Position numbers and translations under genes: made by a program
Assembly: GCF_029697505.1 (NCBI RefSeq)
Contig: NZ_JARJEF010000007.1
Coordinates: 124,001-188,000 of the forward strand
Source of the DNA: Pseudophaeobacter profundi
GTDB lineage: Bacteria; Pseudomonadota; Alphaproteobacteria; Rhodobacterales; Rhodobacteraceae
Length of the DNA stretch: 64,000 nt
Direction of reading: 5' to 3'
The notes under the pieces: generated by a model
What the model was told of the DNA's origin: nothing
Databases searched by the model: none
The model's input: the letters and a program-made list of their open reading frames with translations, nothing else
Shown here: piece after piece, positions 43,122 through 51,736 of the stretch
Numbering within the stretch: the stretch's first letter is position 1
Layout of the letters: each line of letters begins with the position of its first letter

Positions 43122-43534
43122 GCTTCGTTCTCCTGTTTGGATAAGTCTTCGTCTGCAAGCATTGGTTTTGCCCGCCCTACTGCCGGGAATTGGGATCCTT
43201 CCCGCGCCGCACCTACTACGGTATCGGTCACGCAAAATATCGTCCGGTCATACTGTAATAAGTAATATTTTCAGCAACTTCCCTTGCGCCAGCGACCGCA
43301 CAATTTTGCACCTCATCACATCGTGATCGGTAATTGTGTGCATTATTGCACATCCCCTTTGGGCAAGCGCGCAATCAAAAACAGTTTGATTGAACGTGAA
43401 CAGGGCCTGCGCCACATCGGGGTGGTGACAGCCAGACTGCAAAGCCCACAGCGGACTGGTCAGCACGGATAGTGATGAAACATCGGTCCCGGGCAGGATG
43501 ACAGCCCCGGCACGATATGGAAAGGAAAAGACCC
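43122..43534. other. 413-bp regulatory gap upstream of the YHS gene
   Basis: No credible coding sequence. Between 43300 and 43352 it holds two stacked palindromes (listed separately) and a flanking CACAATT/AATTGTG inversion. The remaining DNA is AT-rich near 43240-43280. Confidence 0.5.
43315..43352. promoter_or_regulatory. Two adjacent palindromes, probable operators
   Basis: ATCACATCGTGAT (43315-43327) has perfect ATCAC/GTGAT arms. TGTGCATTATTGCACA (43337-43352) is a perfect 16-bp dyad (6-bp arms). They lie about 180-220 bp before the YHS gene and also face the divergent exported-protein gene. The binding protein is unknown; the first resembles a short CRP/FNR-like dyad but differs in spacing. 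Confidence 0.5.
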
Positions 43535-44008
43535 ATGAACACATTCAAAACTCTGCTGGGCGGCGTGGCGCTTTCGGTTGCAATGGCCACTTCTGCCCTG
43601 GCCGCTGGCGTCGAGATCAACGCCTCTTCGACCGGGCTTGCGCTGCAGGGCTATGACCCCGTCGCCTATTTCACCGACGGTGCCCCAACAAAGGGCAGCT
43701 ACAAAATCACAACTGTATTTGACGACGCAACATACCGCTTTGCCTCGGAAGAGCACAAAGCCCAGTTTGAGGCCAACCCCGAAGCCTATCTGCCCGCCTA
43801 TGGCGGCTACTGCGCCTTTGGCACCGCCATGGGGTTCAAGTTCGATGGCGACCCAACATATTGGAAAATCGTCGACAACACGCTGTATCTGAACCTGTCC
43901 AAGGACATTCAGACCCGTTGGGAAGGCAATATCCCAGGCTTTGTTGAAGATGCTGATGGCCATTGGGAAAACATCGCGGATGTAGAGCCCGCAGCGCTGC
44001 AGCAGTAA
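43535..44008 (+). CDS. Exported YHS-domain protein
   Basis: 157 residues with a Sec signal peptide (TLLGGVALSVAMATSALAA). The mature part is a YHS domain: LQGYDPVAYFTDGAPTKGS, YRFASEEHKAQFEANPEAYLPAYGGYCAFGTAMG with one Cys, then DGDPTYWKIVDNTLYLNLSKDI. YHS domains often bind metals (copper, in some ATPases); this one is free-standing and periplasmic. Start at the ATG at 43535 with AAAGGAAAAG upstream; an in-frame ATG at 43517 is less likely. Its upstream region has two dyads. Confidence 0.88.
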   Translation: MNTFKTLLGGVALSVAMATSALAAGVEINASSTGLALQGYDPVAYFTDGAPTKGSYKITTVFDDATYRFASEEHKAQFEANPEAYLPAYGGYCAFGTAMGFKFDGDPTYWKIVDNTLYLNLSKDIQTRWEGNIPGFVEDADGHWENIADVEPAALQQ

Positions 44009-44044
44009 GCCAGCCTCAGCTTCTTCCTGAGCTGCTGTGAATTC

Positions 44045-44080
44045 AACAACCGGCGGAGCCAGCAGGTTTCGCCGGTTGTT
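44045..44080 (+). terminator. Hairpin after the YHS gene
   Basis: AACAACCGGCG (44045-44055) and CGCCGGTTGTT (44070-44080) pair perfectly over 11 bp with a 14-nt loop. It lies between the convergent YHS and 85-aa genes and could end both; the T content after it is low on either strand. Confidence 0.55.
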
Positions 44081-44095
44081 ACTATTGGTATTAGC

Positions 44096-44353
44096 CTACC
44101 GCTTCGCTAGCTCTTCAATAGCCTCAGCCGTGCGCTTGGTGTTGTGATATACTCCCAGAAAGAGATACATCATCCCCCCCATGAAAATGGCGTAGATGGA
44201 CCCCATCACCAGGATGCCCAGGGCTGGCAATAGGCCGCCGTTTGGCGCAGGGGCCAGAAAGGCAGCGGCGGTGCCGACCAGGACACCGATACAGAGCAGG
44301 ATAACAAAGACCCCAACCAGTTTTTCAAATAGTCCAATAAATGTATCGCGCAT
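44096..44353 (-). CDS. Small membrane protein (85 aa)
   Basis: Two transmembrane helices: LVGVFVILLCIGVLVGTAAAFL and ALGILVMGSIYAIFMGGMMYLFLGV, separated by a Pro/Gly turn, with a charged C-terminus (NTKRTAEAIEELAKR). I recognise no family. GGGAGG lies 6-7 bases before the ATG. It is divergent from the GbsR/MarR regulator; the gap contains that regulator's palindromes, so it may belong to its regulon. Confidence 0.78.
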   Translation of the reverse strand: MRDTFIGLFEKLVGVFVILLCIGVLVGTAAAFLAPAPNGGLLPALGILVMGSIYAIFMGGMMYLFLGVYHNTKRTAEAIEELAKR

Positions 44354-44419
44354 TTTATCCTCCCAGTTTCAAAGGCCACATTTGTCGCGCCTCTGCTGTG
44401 TCCTGACAAGGAAATTATC

Positions 44420-44461
44420 TTGACACCGACTCATTTTCATGAGTTTCTGTCATTACAGAAA
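44420..44461 (+). promoter_or_regulatory. Promoter with two tandem palindromic operators before the GbsR-type gene
   Basis: TTGACA (44420-44425, consensus -35) is followed by ACTCATTTTCATGAGT (44429-44444, perfect 6-bp arms) and TTTCTGTCATTACAGAAA (44444-44461, perfect 7-bp arms). The second ends 16 bp before the start codon. Both dyads overlap the expected -10 and transcription start, the position for autorepression by the MarR-fold protein encoded next. Confidence 0.65.
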
Positions 44462-44477
44462 TTACAGGATATTCGAA

Positions 44478-45014
44478 ATGAACCTCACCCCCGCCATGCA
44501 GAACTTTATCCTCCACTGGGGGGAGATGGGCTCCAAATGGGGGGTCAACCGCTCGGTGGCGCAGATCCATGCGCTGCTGCATATCTCCCCCGATGCCATG
44601 ACGGCGGATGACATTTGCGAGACGCTGAACCTGGCGCGGTCAAACGTCTCTAACGGGTTGAAAGAACTGCAATCCCAGGGGCTGGTCAAAGCCTCGCGGC
44701 AATTGGGCGACCGGCGGGATCACTTTACCTCGATCCGCGACATGTTTGATCTGGTTGATGCGGTGATTGCCGCCCGGCGTGAACGTGAATTTGCCCCGAC
44801 CCTGCGGGCGCTGGACGCGGTGATGCAAGAGGCCGAAACCGATAAGACCCCCGCCGTGGTCAAGGACCGCATGGGCGAGACCCTGCGGGTGATGCAGATG
44901 TTTGACGACTGGTATGTCGATTTTGCCCGCCTGCCCCGATCCGTGCATCTGGCAGTGCTGAAGCTGGGCGCCAAGCTGGTGCGCTTCCTGCCTGGTGGCA
45001 AACCCAAGGACTAA
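44478..45014 (+). CDS. GbsR/MarR-type winged-helix regulator
   Basis: 178-residue DNA-binding protein of the GbsR/MarR kind. MNLTPAMQNFILHWGEMGSKWGVNRSVAQIHALLHISPDAMTADDICETLNLARSNVSNGLKELQSQGLV is the winged helix; a helical dimerisation part follows. The ATG at 44478 has AGGA 8 bases upstream. Two unknown membrane protein genes follow on the same strand, and two palindromes cover its promoter. In other species GbsR-type proteins sense choline; the ligand here is unknown. Confidence 0.85.
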   Translation: MNLTPAMQNFILHWGEMGSKWGVNRSVAQIHALLHISPDAMTADDICETLNLARSNVSNGLKELQSQGLVKASRQLGDRRDHFTSIRDMFDLVDAVIAARREREFAPTLRALDAVMQEAETDKTPAVVKDRMGETLRVMQMFDDWYVDFARLPRSVHLAVLKLGAKLVRFLPGGKPKD

Positions 45015-45073
45015 ACCCTTTTACAGCAACACACACCTAACATCAGGAAAAAACTTACACAGGGATTTCTCAA

Positions 45074-45511
45074 ATGACAGAAATGAATGTAATCCCAAGC
45101 CTGCCCTTTTGGAAGGCCATCTCAACACGGCATCTGGTTGATCCGACAGCATTTGCCCTTGCCATGGCTGGCGGCCCAATTCTTGTTGGCGTTCTCGGCG
45201 CGCCGCTGCTGCTTGTCCCGTCTTTTGCCGTAGTGTTTGGTGGCCCGCTCTATCTGGCCCTGGGTATCCCGGTGATGCTGTTTTACATGTCTCGGAACAC
45301 GGTGACGCCAGCAGCCTGGGCCGGGCTGGCCTTTGTGGCCAATTTGGTCCTATTTCTGCCGATCGTTATGGTCGCTGTTTTGACTGGCGGCAGCCACGAT
45401 GGCCCCAGTCTGTTTCTCTTTTTTGGCAGTATCTTTGCGCCCCTTTGGGGCCTGGCCAGTGGCTTTATATATGGCCACTTCGAACGCGATTTTTACAAAC
45501 AAACCATCTGA
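45074..45511 (+). CDS. Unknown membrane protein (145 aa)
   Basis: Three to four hydrophobic segments (about 26-48, 50-70, 80-103 and 110-130) after a short polar N-terminus starting MTEMNVIPSLPFWKAISTRHLVDP, ending in FIYGHFERDFYKQTI. I recognise no family. It lies 59 bp after the regulator gene and 18 bp before the next membrane protein, so the three are probably one operon. Confidence 0.72.
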   Translation: MTEMNVIPSLPFWKAISTRHLVDPTAFALAMAGGPILVGVLGAPLLLVPSFAVVFGGPLYLALGIPVMLFYMSRNTVTPAAWAGLAFVANLVLFLPIVMVAVLTGGSHDGPSLFLFFGSIFAPLWGLASGFIYGHFERDFYKQTI

Positions 45512-45529
45512 ATTTGGAAGGATCACATC

Positions 45530-45904
45530 ATGCTTTTTCACATCAGCCTTTATATCGGCCTCAGCCTGCTCATGGTCACCGCCATGGTGCTCATGATCCT
45601 GAAGATTGGCAAACTGCTGGGGGATTGCCCCGCCTCCGGTCGCGCCGCCAGGGCTGCGTCGGTCACGATTGCCACCGGCTATGGGATGATCGGACTTGGC
45701 GGCGTCGCTCTGATTGGCGCGGCAAGCGCCCTACTGGACATGGGGGCCATCGGCCTGCTGCCCAGCCTGGGGCTGGCGGCGCTCTGCCTGGGGCTGGGCT
45801 TTGGCCATGCCATCGCCACCCTGCGGGCCGTTATTCGTGACAGCCTGTCGCCGCACCGCCCACCCAACGTGCCCACAGGCGATGCGGTTTCCGGCGCCGC
45901 ATGA
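45530..45904 (+). CDS. Unknown membrane protein (124 aa)
   Basis: Three hydrophobic segments (about 4-28, 45-68 and 70-97), ending in a polar tail (SPHRPPNVPTGDAVSGAA). No family recognised. A GGAAGGATC precedes the ATG. It is followed by a strong bidirectional terminator shared with gshA. Confidence 0.7.
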   Translation: MLFHISLYIGLSLLMVTAMVLMILKIGKLLGDCPASGRAARAASVTIATGYGMIGLGGVALIGAASALLDMGAIGLLPSLGLAALCLGLGFGHAIATLRAVIRDSLSPHRPPNVPTGDAVSGAA

Positions 45905-45917
45905 ACACCACGGGCAA

Positions 45918-45950
45918 GAAAAAGGGGCGTCTCAGCGGCGCCCCCTTTTT
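45918..45950. terminator. Bidirectional terminator between the membrane-protein operon and gshA
   Basis: AAAAAGGGGCG and CGCCCCCTTTTT pair around a short loop, giving A-tract and T-tract on opposite sides, so both the plus-strand operon (ends 45904) and the minus-strand gshA (ends 45963) can terminate here. Confidence 0.85.
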
Positions 45951-45962
45951 ATCTCTTTGCCT

Positions 45963-47333
45963 TTAGTAGCTGTAGTCGGCGTAGATCCGGGTCAGATCGC
46001 CGCCCCAGTCACCGTGATAGCGCTCCAGCAACTCATCCGCCGGCACTTTGCCACTGTCCAGGCTGTCTTTCAGCGCGTTGAGGAAATGGGTCTCATCGGG
46101 CACCAAGCCACCAGCCCCCGGACGGGCGCGGTTTTTCAGGCCAGAATCGGAAATCTCTACCACTTCGCGGGCCAGGTCATGCATCTTGATGCCGTTCACC
46201 TCGGCTTGCAGTGCATCGCGAGAAGCCGCAACCCGCAGCCCTTCGCGGGTCTCGGCGTCCCAGTCCTTGACCAGATCCCAGGCCGCATCCAGCGCGTTCT
46301 GGTCATAGGTCAAGCCCACCCAGAAGGCCGGCAGCGCACAAAGACGCCGCCAGGGGCCGCCGTCGGCGCCGCGCATTTCCATGTATTTCTTGATCCGCGC
46401 CTCGGGAAAGGCGGTGGTCAAATGATCCGCCCAATCCGACAGGGTGGGGATTTCACCAGGCAGGGCAGGCAGTTTCCCCTGCAGGAAATCGCGGAAAGAC
46501 ATGCCAAGCGCATTGATGTATTCGCCGTCGCGGTAGACAAAATACATCGGCACATCCAGCGCATATTGCACATAGGATTCAAAGCCAAAACCTTCGTCAA
46601 AGACAAAGGGCAACATGCCGGTGCGGCTGTCGTCCAGATGCCGCCAGATCTTGCTGCGCCAGGATTTGTGGCCATTGGGCTTACCCTCAAAGAAGGGCGA
46701 ATTGGCAAACAGTGCGGTGGCCACCGGCTGCAGCGCCAGGGCAACGCGCAGTTTCTGCACCATGTCTGCCTCGGAGCCAAAGTCGATATTGACCTGCACC
46801 GTGGTGGTACGGCGCATCATGTCGCGCCCCATGGTGCCGACCTTGGCCATGTAATCATTCATCAGCCGATAGCGCCCCTTGGGCATCAGCGGCATTTCAT
46901 CGTGGGTCCAGATCGGGGCGGCACCCAGACCGATAAAGCCAACGCCGATCTTGTCGGAAATGTCTTTGACCTCGCGCAGGTGGGTGTTCACCTCGTCGCA
47001 GGTCTCGTGGATGGTTTCCAGTGGGGCACCAGACAGTTCCAGCGCGCCGCCGGGTTCCAGGCTGACATTGGCCCCGTCTTTTTCCAACCCGATCAGATTG
47101 CCGCCTTCGGTGACCTCGGACCAGCCATAGCTGTCGCGCAGCCCCTGCAGCACCGCCACGATAGAGCGCTCGCCCTCAAAGGGCAGCGGTTTGAGCGTAT
47201 CCTTGCAATAGCCGAACTTTTCATGCTCGGTCCCGATGCGCCAGGCATCGCGGGGTTTGCAGCCGCTGGCCAGGTATTCGGCCAATTGTTCGTGGCGCTC
47301 GATGGGTCCGCCGCCGGACTGGGGAATGGACAT
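45963..47333 (-). CDS. gshA: Glutamate-cysteine ligase
   Basis: Makes gamma-glutamylcysteine, the first step of glutathione synthesis. 456 residues of the type found in alphaproteobacteria and plants: RIGTEHEKFGY, GGNLIGLEKDGANVSLEPGGALELSGAP, and TTTVQVNIDFGSEADMVQKLRV. The ATG at 47333 has AGGACGGAG about 8 bases upstream and is preferred to the GTG three codons earlier. Followed by a bidirectional terminator. Confidence 0.96.
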   Translation of the reverse strand: MSIPQSGGGPIERHEQLAEYLASGCKPRDAWRIGTEHEKFGYCKDTLKPLPFEGERSIVAVLQGLRDSYGWSEVTEGGNLIGLEKDGANVSLEPGGALELSGAPLETIHETCDEVNTHLREVKDISDKIGVGFIGLGAAPIWTHDEMPLMPKGRYRLMNDYMAKVGTMGRDMMRRTTTVQVNIDFGSEADMVQKLRVALALQPVATALFANSPFFEGKPNGHKSWRSKIWRHLDDSRTGMLPFVFDEGFGFESYVQYALDVPMYFVYRDGEYINALGMSFRDFLQGKLPALPGEIPTLSDWADHLTTAFPEARIKKYMEMRGADGGPWRRLCALPAFWVGLTYDQNALDAAWDLVKDWDAETREGLRVAASRDALQAEVNGIKMHDLAREVVEISDSGLKNRARPGAGGLVPDETHFLNALKDSLDSGKVPADELLERYHGDWGGDLTRIYADYSY

Positions 47334-47397
47334 GCCGGGCACTCCGTCCTGTAGGGTTATCTTGGGAAATCAGTGGTGAGCGGAATCAATGCCGGTG

Positions 47398-47925
47398 TCA
47401 ATGCAGCCTTTGGTGCGCAGGACGCGATGGGCTGCGCTCCCAGATCACGACCTGGTGAGAACCGCTGCGGCGCAGCTCGCTGAGCATCCGTTCGGTGCGC
47501 AGGCCCGGAAGCGCGGCAAAAACGTCAAACAGGGCCTCGTTTCCTTCGGCATTGACCGGAATTTCCAAAGGCCCCTGCCCGTCTTGTTCCAGCACCCAAT
47601 GCGGCGGTTTGGCCGTATGATCCAGCCGCAACCGCTGCAGTTCAGAGGTGGCAACAGCGCCCCCGGTGAGCGGGCCAAAATAGGCGATCTGACCCTCGTC
47701 CACCCGCACCACACCGGGGCCACCAGCCCCAAGACGAAAGCGCAGCCGCTGCGCGCCAATCACGGCAATCACCAGGCCCACCGTCACCAAGGCCCAGCCC
47801 GTGGCCGCCGTCACCCCATAGGAGGTAAAGGCCCATTTCAGCCCCACCAGCAGCATCAGCGCCGCCACGATCAATTCACGCCAGCGCCACAACGCTTCGC
47901 GGGCCTCGGGCCGAATGAAACTCAT
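47398..47925 (-). CDS. Unknown membrane-anchored protein (175 aa)
   Basis: Two hydrophobic segments near the N-terminus (about 17-37 and 42-60), then a soluble domain with GPGVVRVDEGQIAYFGPLTGGAVATSELQRLRLDHTAKPPHWVLEQDG and SELRRSGSHQVVIWERS. I recognise no family. It lies 64 bp upstream of gshA on the same strand and 86 bp after rsmE, so it may share a transcript with either. Confidence 0.75.
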   Translation of the reverse strand: MSFIRPEAREALWRWRELIVAALMLLVGLKWAFTSYGVTAATGWALVTVGLVIAVIGAQRLRFRLGAGGPGVVRVDEGQIAYFGPLTGGAVATSELQRLRLDHTAKPPHWVLEQDGQGPLEIPVNAEGNEALFDVFAALPGLRTERMLSELRRSGSHQVVIWERSPSRPAHQRLH

Positions 47926-48011
47926 CTGCTTTCTCCCATCAGGGGCATCTTTTGCAAGCTCATGTTGGTACGGCGCTGATCTGGCGAAGCGCCAGGCCGC
48001 CTGTCTTCAGT

Positions 48012-48740
48012 TCATCGCCAATCTCCAAGCGTTTGCTGCCACAGGGTCATGGCCGCCACGGCGGCGGTATCCGCACGCAGGATGCGCGGGCCCAGGCTGA
48101 CAACATGCGCCTGTTCCATCGCGTGCAGGCGGCTGCGTTCCTTGTCAGAAAATCCGCCCTCGGGGCCAATCACAATCGCCCAGGGCGCGTCTTTGTGATC
48201 CTGCGCGGCCAGCTGCAGCGCATTGCCCACCTCGGCTTCGTCGCAGAACATCAGCTGGCGATCAGCGGGCCAGTCATCCAACAGGCGCGACAGTTTCTGC
48301 AACTCGCCGACCTCTGGCACATAGGTGCCGCCGCATTGCTCGGCAGCCTCAACCGCGTGGGCCTGTAGCCGGTCCTGACGGATCCGTTCCGAATTGGTGA
48401 AATCAGTTCCCACCGGCAGGATGCGCGCGGCCCCCATCTCGGCAGCCTTTTCCACGATGAAATCGGTGCGTGCCTTTTTGATCGGGGCAAAGATCAGCCA
48501 CAGATCCGGCGGCATCTGCAATGGTTTGCTTTGTTCAAGACAGATCAGCACGCCGGTACGTTTCCCCGCCTCTGCCACCTCGGCCTGCCATTCGCCATCA
48601 CGGCCGTTGAACAGCGCCACAGCCCCGCCCGGACGCAGGCGCATCACCCCAAAGAGGTAATGCGCCTGTTCCTTCTCCAGAGGAATGGATTGCCCTGCCC
48701 CCAAGGGGTGCTCTACATACAGTCTGATTTTTGCACTCAT
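48012..48740 (-). CDS. rsmE: 16S rRNA (uracil-1498-N3)-methyltransferase
   Basis: SPOUT-fold rRNA methyltransferase, 242 residues. MSAKIRLYVEHPLG begins the PUA-like domain; the knot carries VIGPEGGFSDKE and LGPRILRADTAAVAAMTLW. The ATG at 48740 lies only 11 bp from the ATG of the divergent ubiA gene, so the rsmE leader must be very short or transcription must start inside ubiA. Confidence 0.95.
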   Translation of the reverse strand: MSAKIRLYVEHPLGAGQSIPLEKEQAHYLFGVMRLRPGGAVALFNGRDGEWQAEVAEAGKRTGVLICLEQSKPLQMPPDLWLIFAPIKKARTDFIVEKAAEMGAARILPVGTDFTNSERIRQDRLQAHAVEAAEQCGGTYVPEVGELQKLSRLLDDWPADRQLMFCDEAEVGNALQLAAQDHKDAPWAIVIGPEGGFSDKERSRLHAMEQAHVVSLGPRILRADTAAVAAMTLWQQTLGDWR

Positions 48741-48751
48741 GAGGCCTACAT

Positions 48752-49714
48752 ATGCAAGGTGACGCGCCAAAACCAGATGGGCAGGTCGCAGATGCGGTCA
48801 AAGACAACTGGGTTGATCAATTTGCACCAACCTGGAGCCGCCCCTACCTGCGGCTAAGCCGGGCGGACAGACCCATTGGTACCTGGCTTCTGCTGATCCC
48901 CTGCTGGTGGGGGCTGACGCTGGCGATCCTCTGGGATGGCGCGCCGCGCTGGGAAGACGCCTGGATCGCCCTGGCCTGCGCCCTTGGGGCCTGGCTGATG
49001 CGCGGCGCGGGCTGCACCTGGAATGACATCACTGATCGCAATATCGACGGCGCGGTAGAACGCACCCGCTCACGCCCGATCCCATCGGGGCAGGTGACGG
49101 TGCGCGGCGCGGTCTTCTGGATGGTGACGCAGGCGTTGCTGTCCTTTTGCATTTTGCTGACCTTCAATCAGATGGCGATCTCGATGGGGATTCTGGCACT
49201 GCTGCCGGTGGCGATCTATCCCTTTGCCAAACGCTTTACCTGGTGGCCGCAGGTATTCCTGGGGCTGGCCTTCAACTGGGGCGCGCTTTTGGCCTGGACG
49301 GCCCATACCGGCGCGCTGCACTGGCCTGCGGTGTTTCTGTATCTCGCCGGGATCAGCTGGACCCTGTTTTACGACACGATCTATGCCCATCAGGACACCG
49401 AGGATGACGCGCTGATCGGGGTGAAATCCACCGCCCGGCTGTTTGGCGACGACACCCCAGCCTGGCTGCGCCGCTTTATTGTCGGCACCGTCAGCCTGAT
49501 GGCGCTGGCGATCATTCTTGCCCTCGATCTGGAGCAGCACTACTGGACCCTGGGGTTGGCCCTGGTTGGGCCATGGGCCATGGGCTGGCATATGACCTGG
49601 CAATTACGGGTTTTTGACGCCTCGAACAACCAGCGCCTGTTGCAGATGTTTCGGCTCAACCGCGATACCGGCTTGATTCCGCTTATATTCTTTATCCTTG
49701 CCATGTTCACCTGA
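48752..49714 (+). CDS. ubiA: 4-hydroxybenzoate octaprenyltransferase
   Basis: Attaches the polyprenyl tail to 4-hydroxybenzoate in ubiquinone synthesis, at the inner membrane. 320 residues, nine predicted helices, with both Asp-rich motifs: NDITDRNIDGAVERTRSRPIPSG and YDTIYAHQDTEDD. The product of the polyprenyl synthase at 11305 would be its substrate. The start is head-to-head with rsmE, 11 bp apart. Confidence 0.95.
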   Translation: MQGDAPKPDGQVADAVKDNWVDQFAPTWSRPYLRLSRADRPIGTWLLLIPCWWGLTLAILWDGAPRWEDAWIALACALGAWLMRGAGCTWNDITDRNIDGAVERTRSRPIPSGQVTVRGAVFWMVTQALLSFCILLTFNQMAISMGILALLPVAIYPFAKRFTWWPQVFLGLAFNWGALLAWTAHTGALHWPAVFLYLAGISWTLFYDTIYAHQDTEDDALIGVKSTARLFGDDTPAWLRRFIVGTVSLMALAIILALDLEQHYWTLGLALVGPWAMGWHMTWQLRVFDASNNQRLLQMFRLNRDTGLIPLIFFILAMFT

Positions 49715-49774
49715 TTGAACCGCCGGGCTTGGGGATATAAACAAGGAGCAGTTTTTCCGGGGAATAGCCAATTT

Positions 49775-51736
49775 ATGCGCCTGTCATCGCTTTTGATCCC
49801 GACCCTGACCTTTGCCGCAGCAGCTGGTATCAGCCTTGTTGCCGCCAGTTTTGCCGTAACTGCGGTAGAACAAAACAGCGAAACCAGCCTGCGCCGCGCC
49901 CTGGATGACGGTGATATGGGCTGGGCCGAGGTCACCTCTGACGGCTTGCGGGTTCTCCTGCAGGGCACCGCCCCGGACGAGGCCACACGCTTTGCGGCGC
50001 TGTCGCTGGCGGGGGGCATTGTCGATGCCTCACGGGTGATCGACGAGATGTCCGTCACCCCCTCAAAGGGGATCGCGCCACCACGCTTTTCAGCGGAAAT
50101 TCTGCGCAATCACAGTGGCATATCCATAATCGGCCTGATCCCGACCTCTTCCTCTCGCACCGATCTGGTGAAACAGCTGGACGGGCTGAGCGAAGCAGGC
50201 CAGGTTGCCGATCTGCTGGAAACCGCCGAATACCCGGTCCCCAAGGGCTGGGAGGCTGCGCTGCGCTATGCCATCGCCGCGCTGGAGATGCTACCGCGGG
50301 CAAAGATTTCGGTTGATGCCGAACGCATCAAGATCACCACCATGGCGGAATCTGCCGCCGCCAAAGGCATGCTGCAGGACCAGTTGACCCGGCTGGCCCC
50401 ACCAGAGCTGCATCTGGTACTGGACATCACCGCCGCCCGGCCGGTCATCACGCCCTTTACCCTGCGCTTCTTGATCGACGAGGGCGGCGCCCACTTTGAC
50501 GCCTGCTCTGCCGAAAGCGCCGAGAGCCGCGCCTATATCCTGAGTGCGGCCCGCGCCGCCGGGTTAGAGGGGCGGGCGGACTGTGTCATCGGCATGGGGG
50601 TGCCCTCACCCAACTGGTCGCGCGCCAGCGCGCTTAGTATCGCCAGCCTGGCGGCCCTGGGCCAGGGCACCGTCACAATCGCCAATGCCGATATTACCCT
50701 GGTCGCCGCCGAAGCCACCCCACCTGCCCTGTTCGACAAAGTGGTCGGAGAGCTGGAAAACGCCCTTCCCGAAGTCTTTGCCCTACACGCGGTGCTGCCA
50801 ACGCCCAGCAGCGATGCCAGCGCCGGACCGCCCGAATTCACCGCCACCCTCAGCCCCGAGGGGCAGGTGCAGCTGCGCGGGCGTATCAATGATGAGATGT
50901 CGCGCGACATCGCCAGCAGCTATGCGCAGGCGCGCTTTGGCTCTGATGCGGTACATACCGCCACCCGCGTGGTCGCGGATCTGCCCAGCGACTGGCCAGT
51001 GCGGGTTCTCGCCGGGCTAGAGGCCCTGTCACATCTGGAGCGCGGCGCGGTCACTGTCACCCCTGACAACCTGCAACTGCGCGGTATGAGCCACCAGGAA
51101 GATACCCTTGCCGTGGTCTCGGGGTTTCTAGCGGAAAAGCTGGGAGAGGCCGAAAGCTACGAGCTGGCCCTCACCTATGAAGAGCCACCAATCCCCGAGG
51201 ACCAGCCGCTGCCAGCCGAACTCTGCGCCGCACAGTTGGCGGGGGCGCAGGCCAGTTCTGGCAAGATCGGCTTTGAACCCGGCTCTGCCACCGTGGCGGC
51301 CGGCAGCAGCCTCGTGCTGGATCATATCTCTACCATTCTGGAACGCTGCGGTCCGGTACGGCTGGAAATTCAAGGCCATACTGACAGTCAGGGCCGTGAG
51401 GAGATGAACCAGACGCTAAGCCAGGCGCGGGCGCAGTCAATCCTCAACGAATTGCGTGCCCGGCGCATTCGCACCTCTGCCTTTGTTGCCAGCGGCTATG
51501 GCGAAAGCCAGCCCATTGCCACGAACGACACCGAAGAGGGCCGCGAGGCCAACCGCCGCATCGAATTCCGCCTGATCCTGCCGGAAACCAACGCCGAGGG
51601 GGAAACCACCCTCGAAGGGGCCGCTACCACAGCCGCCACAGATGACCAGGCGGACACCGGCGACACCCAAGACACCGCCGCCGATCAGGATAGCAGCCCC
51701 CCCAGCAACACCGAACAGGAGACCTCAGGACAATGA
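49775..51736 (+). CDS. Large OmpA-family periplasmic protein
   Basis: 653 residues. A signal peptide (MRLSSLLIPTLTFAAAAGISLVAAS) is followed by repeated BON-like/SPOR-like beta-alpha modules (about 30-480) and a C-terminal OmpA peptidoglycan-binding domain: GKIGFEPGSATVAAGSSLVLDHIS, LEIQGHTDSQGREEMN, LSQARAQSIL and GYGESQPIATNDTEEGREANRRIEF. The tail is Thr/Asp/Gln-rich. Probably links the envelope to peptidoglycan. The ATG at 49775 is chosen because it begins the signal peptide; 20 extra upstream codons would not. Its stop overlaps the next gene (ATGA). Confidence 0.88.
   Translation: MRLSSLLIPTLTFAAAAGISLVAASFAVTAVEQNSETSLRRALDDGDMGWAEVTSDGLRVLLQGTAPDEATRFAALSLAGGIVDASRVIDEMSVTPSKGIAPPRFSAEILRNHSGISIIGLIPTSSSRTDLVKQLDGLSEAGQVADLLETAEYPVPKGWEAALRYAIAALEMLPRAKISVDAERIKITTMAESAAAKGMLQDQLTRLAPPELHLVLDITAARPVITPFTLRFLIDEGGAHFDACSAESAESRAYILSAARAAGLEGRADCVIGMGVPSPNWSRASALSIASLAALGQGTVTIANADITLVAAEATPPALFDKVVGELENALPEVFALHAVLPTPSSDASAGPPEFTATLSPEGQVQLRGRINDEMSRDIASSYAQARFGSDAVHTATRVVADLPSDWPVRVLAGLEALSHLERGAVTVTPDNLQLRGMSHQEDTLAVVSGFLAEKLGEAESYELALTYEEPPIPEDQPLPAELCAAQLAGAQASSGKIGFEPGSATVAAGSSLVLDHISTILERCGPVRLEIQGHTDSQGREEMNQTLSQARAQSILNELRARRIRTSAFVASGYGESQPIATNDTEEGREANRRIEFRLILPETNAEGETTLEGAATTAATDDQADTGDTQDTAADQDSSPPSNTEQETSGQ

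Noticed and set aside
43248-43544. 98-residue minus-strand frame in the gap before the YHS gene
   Set aside because: No ribosome site, composition unlike a protein, and it overlaps the palindromic operators.
45714-47354. Very long plus-strand frame (546 codons) opposite gshA
   Set aside because: The minus strand encodes a complete glutamate-cysteine ligase; the plus frame also overlaps the end of the 124-aa gene and has no known domain.
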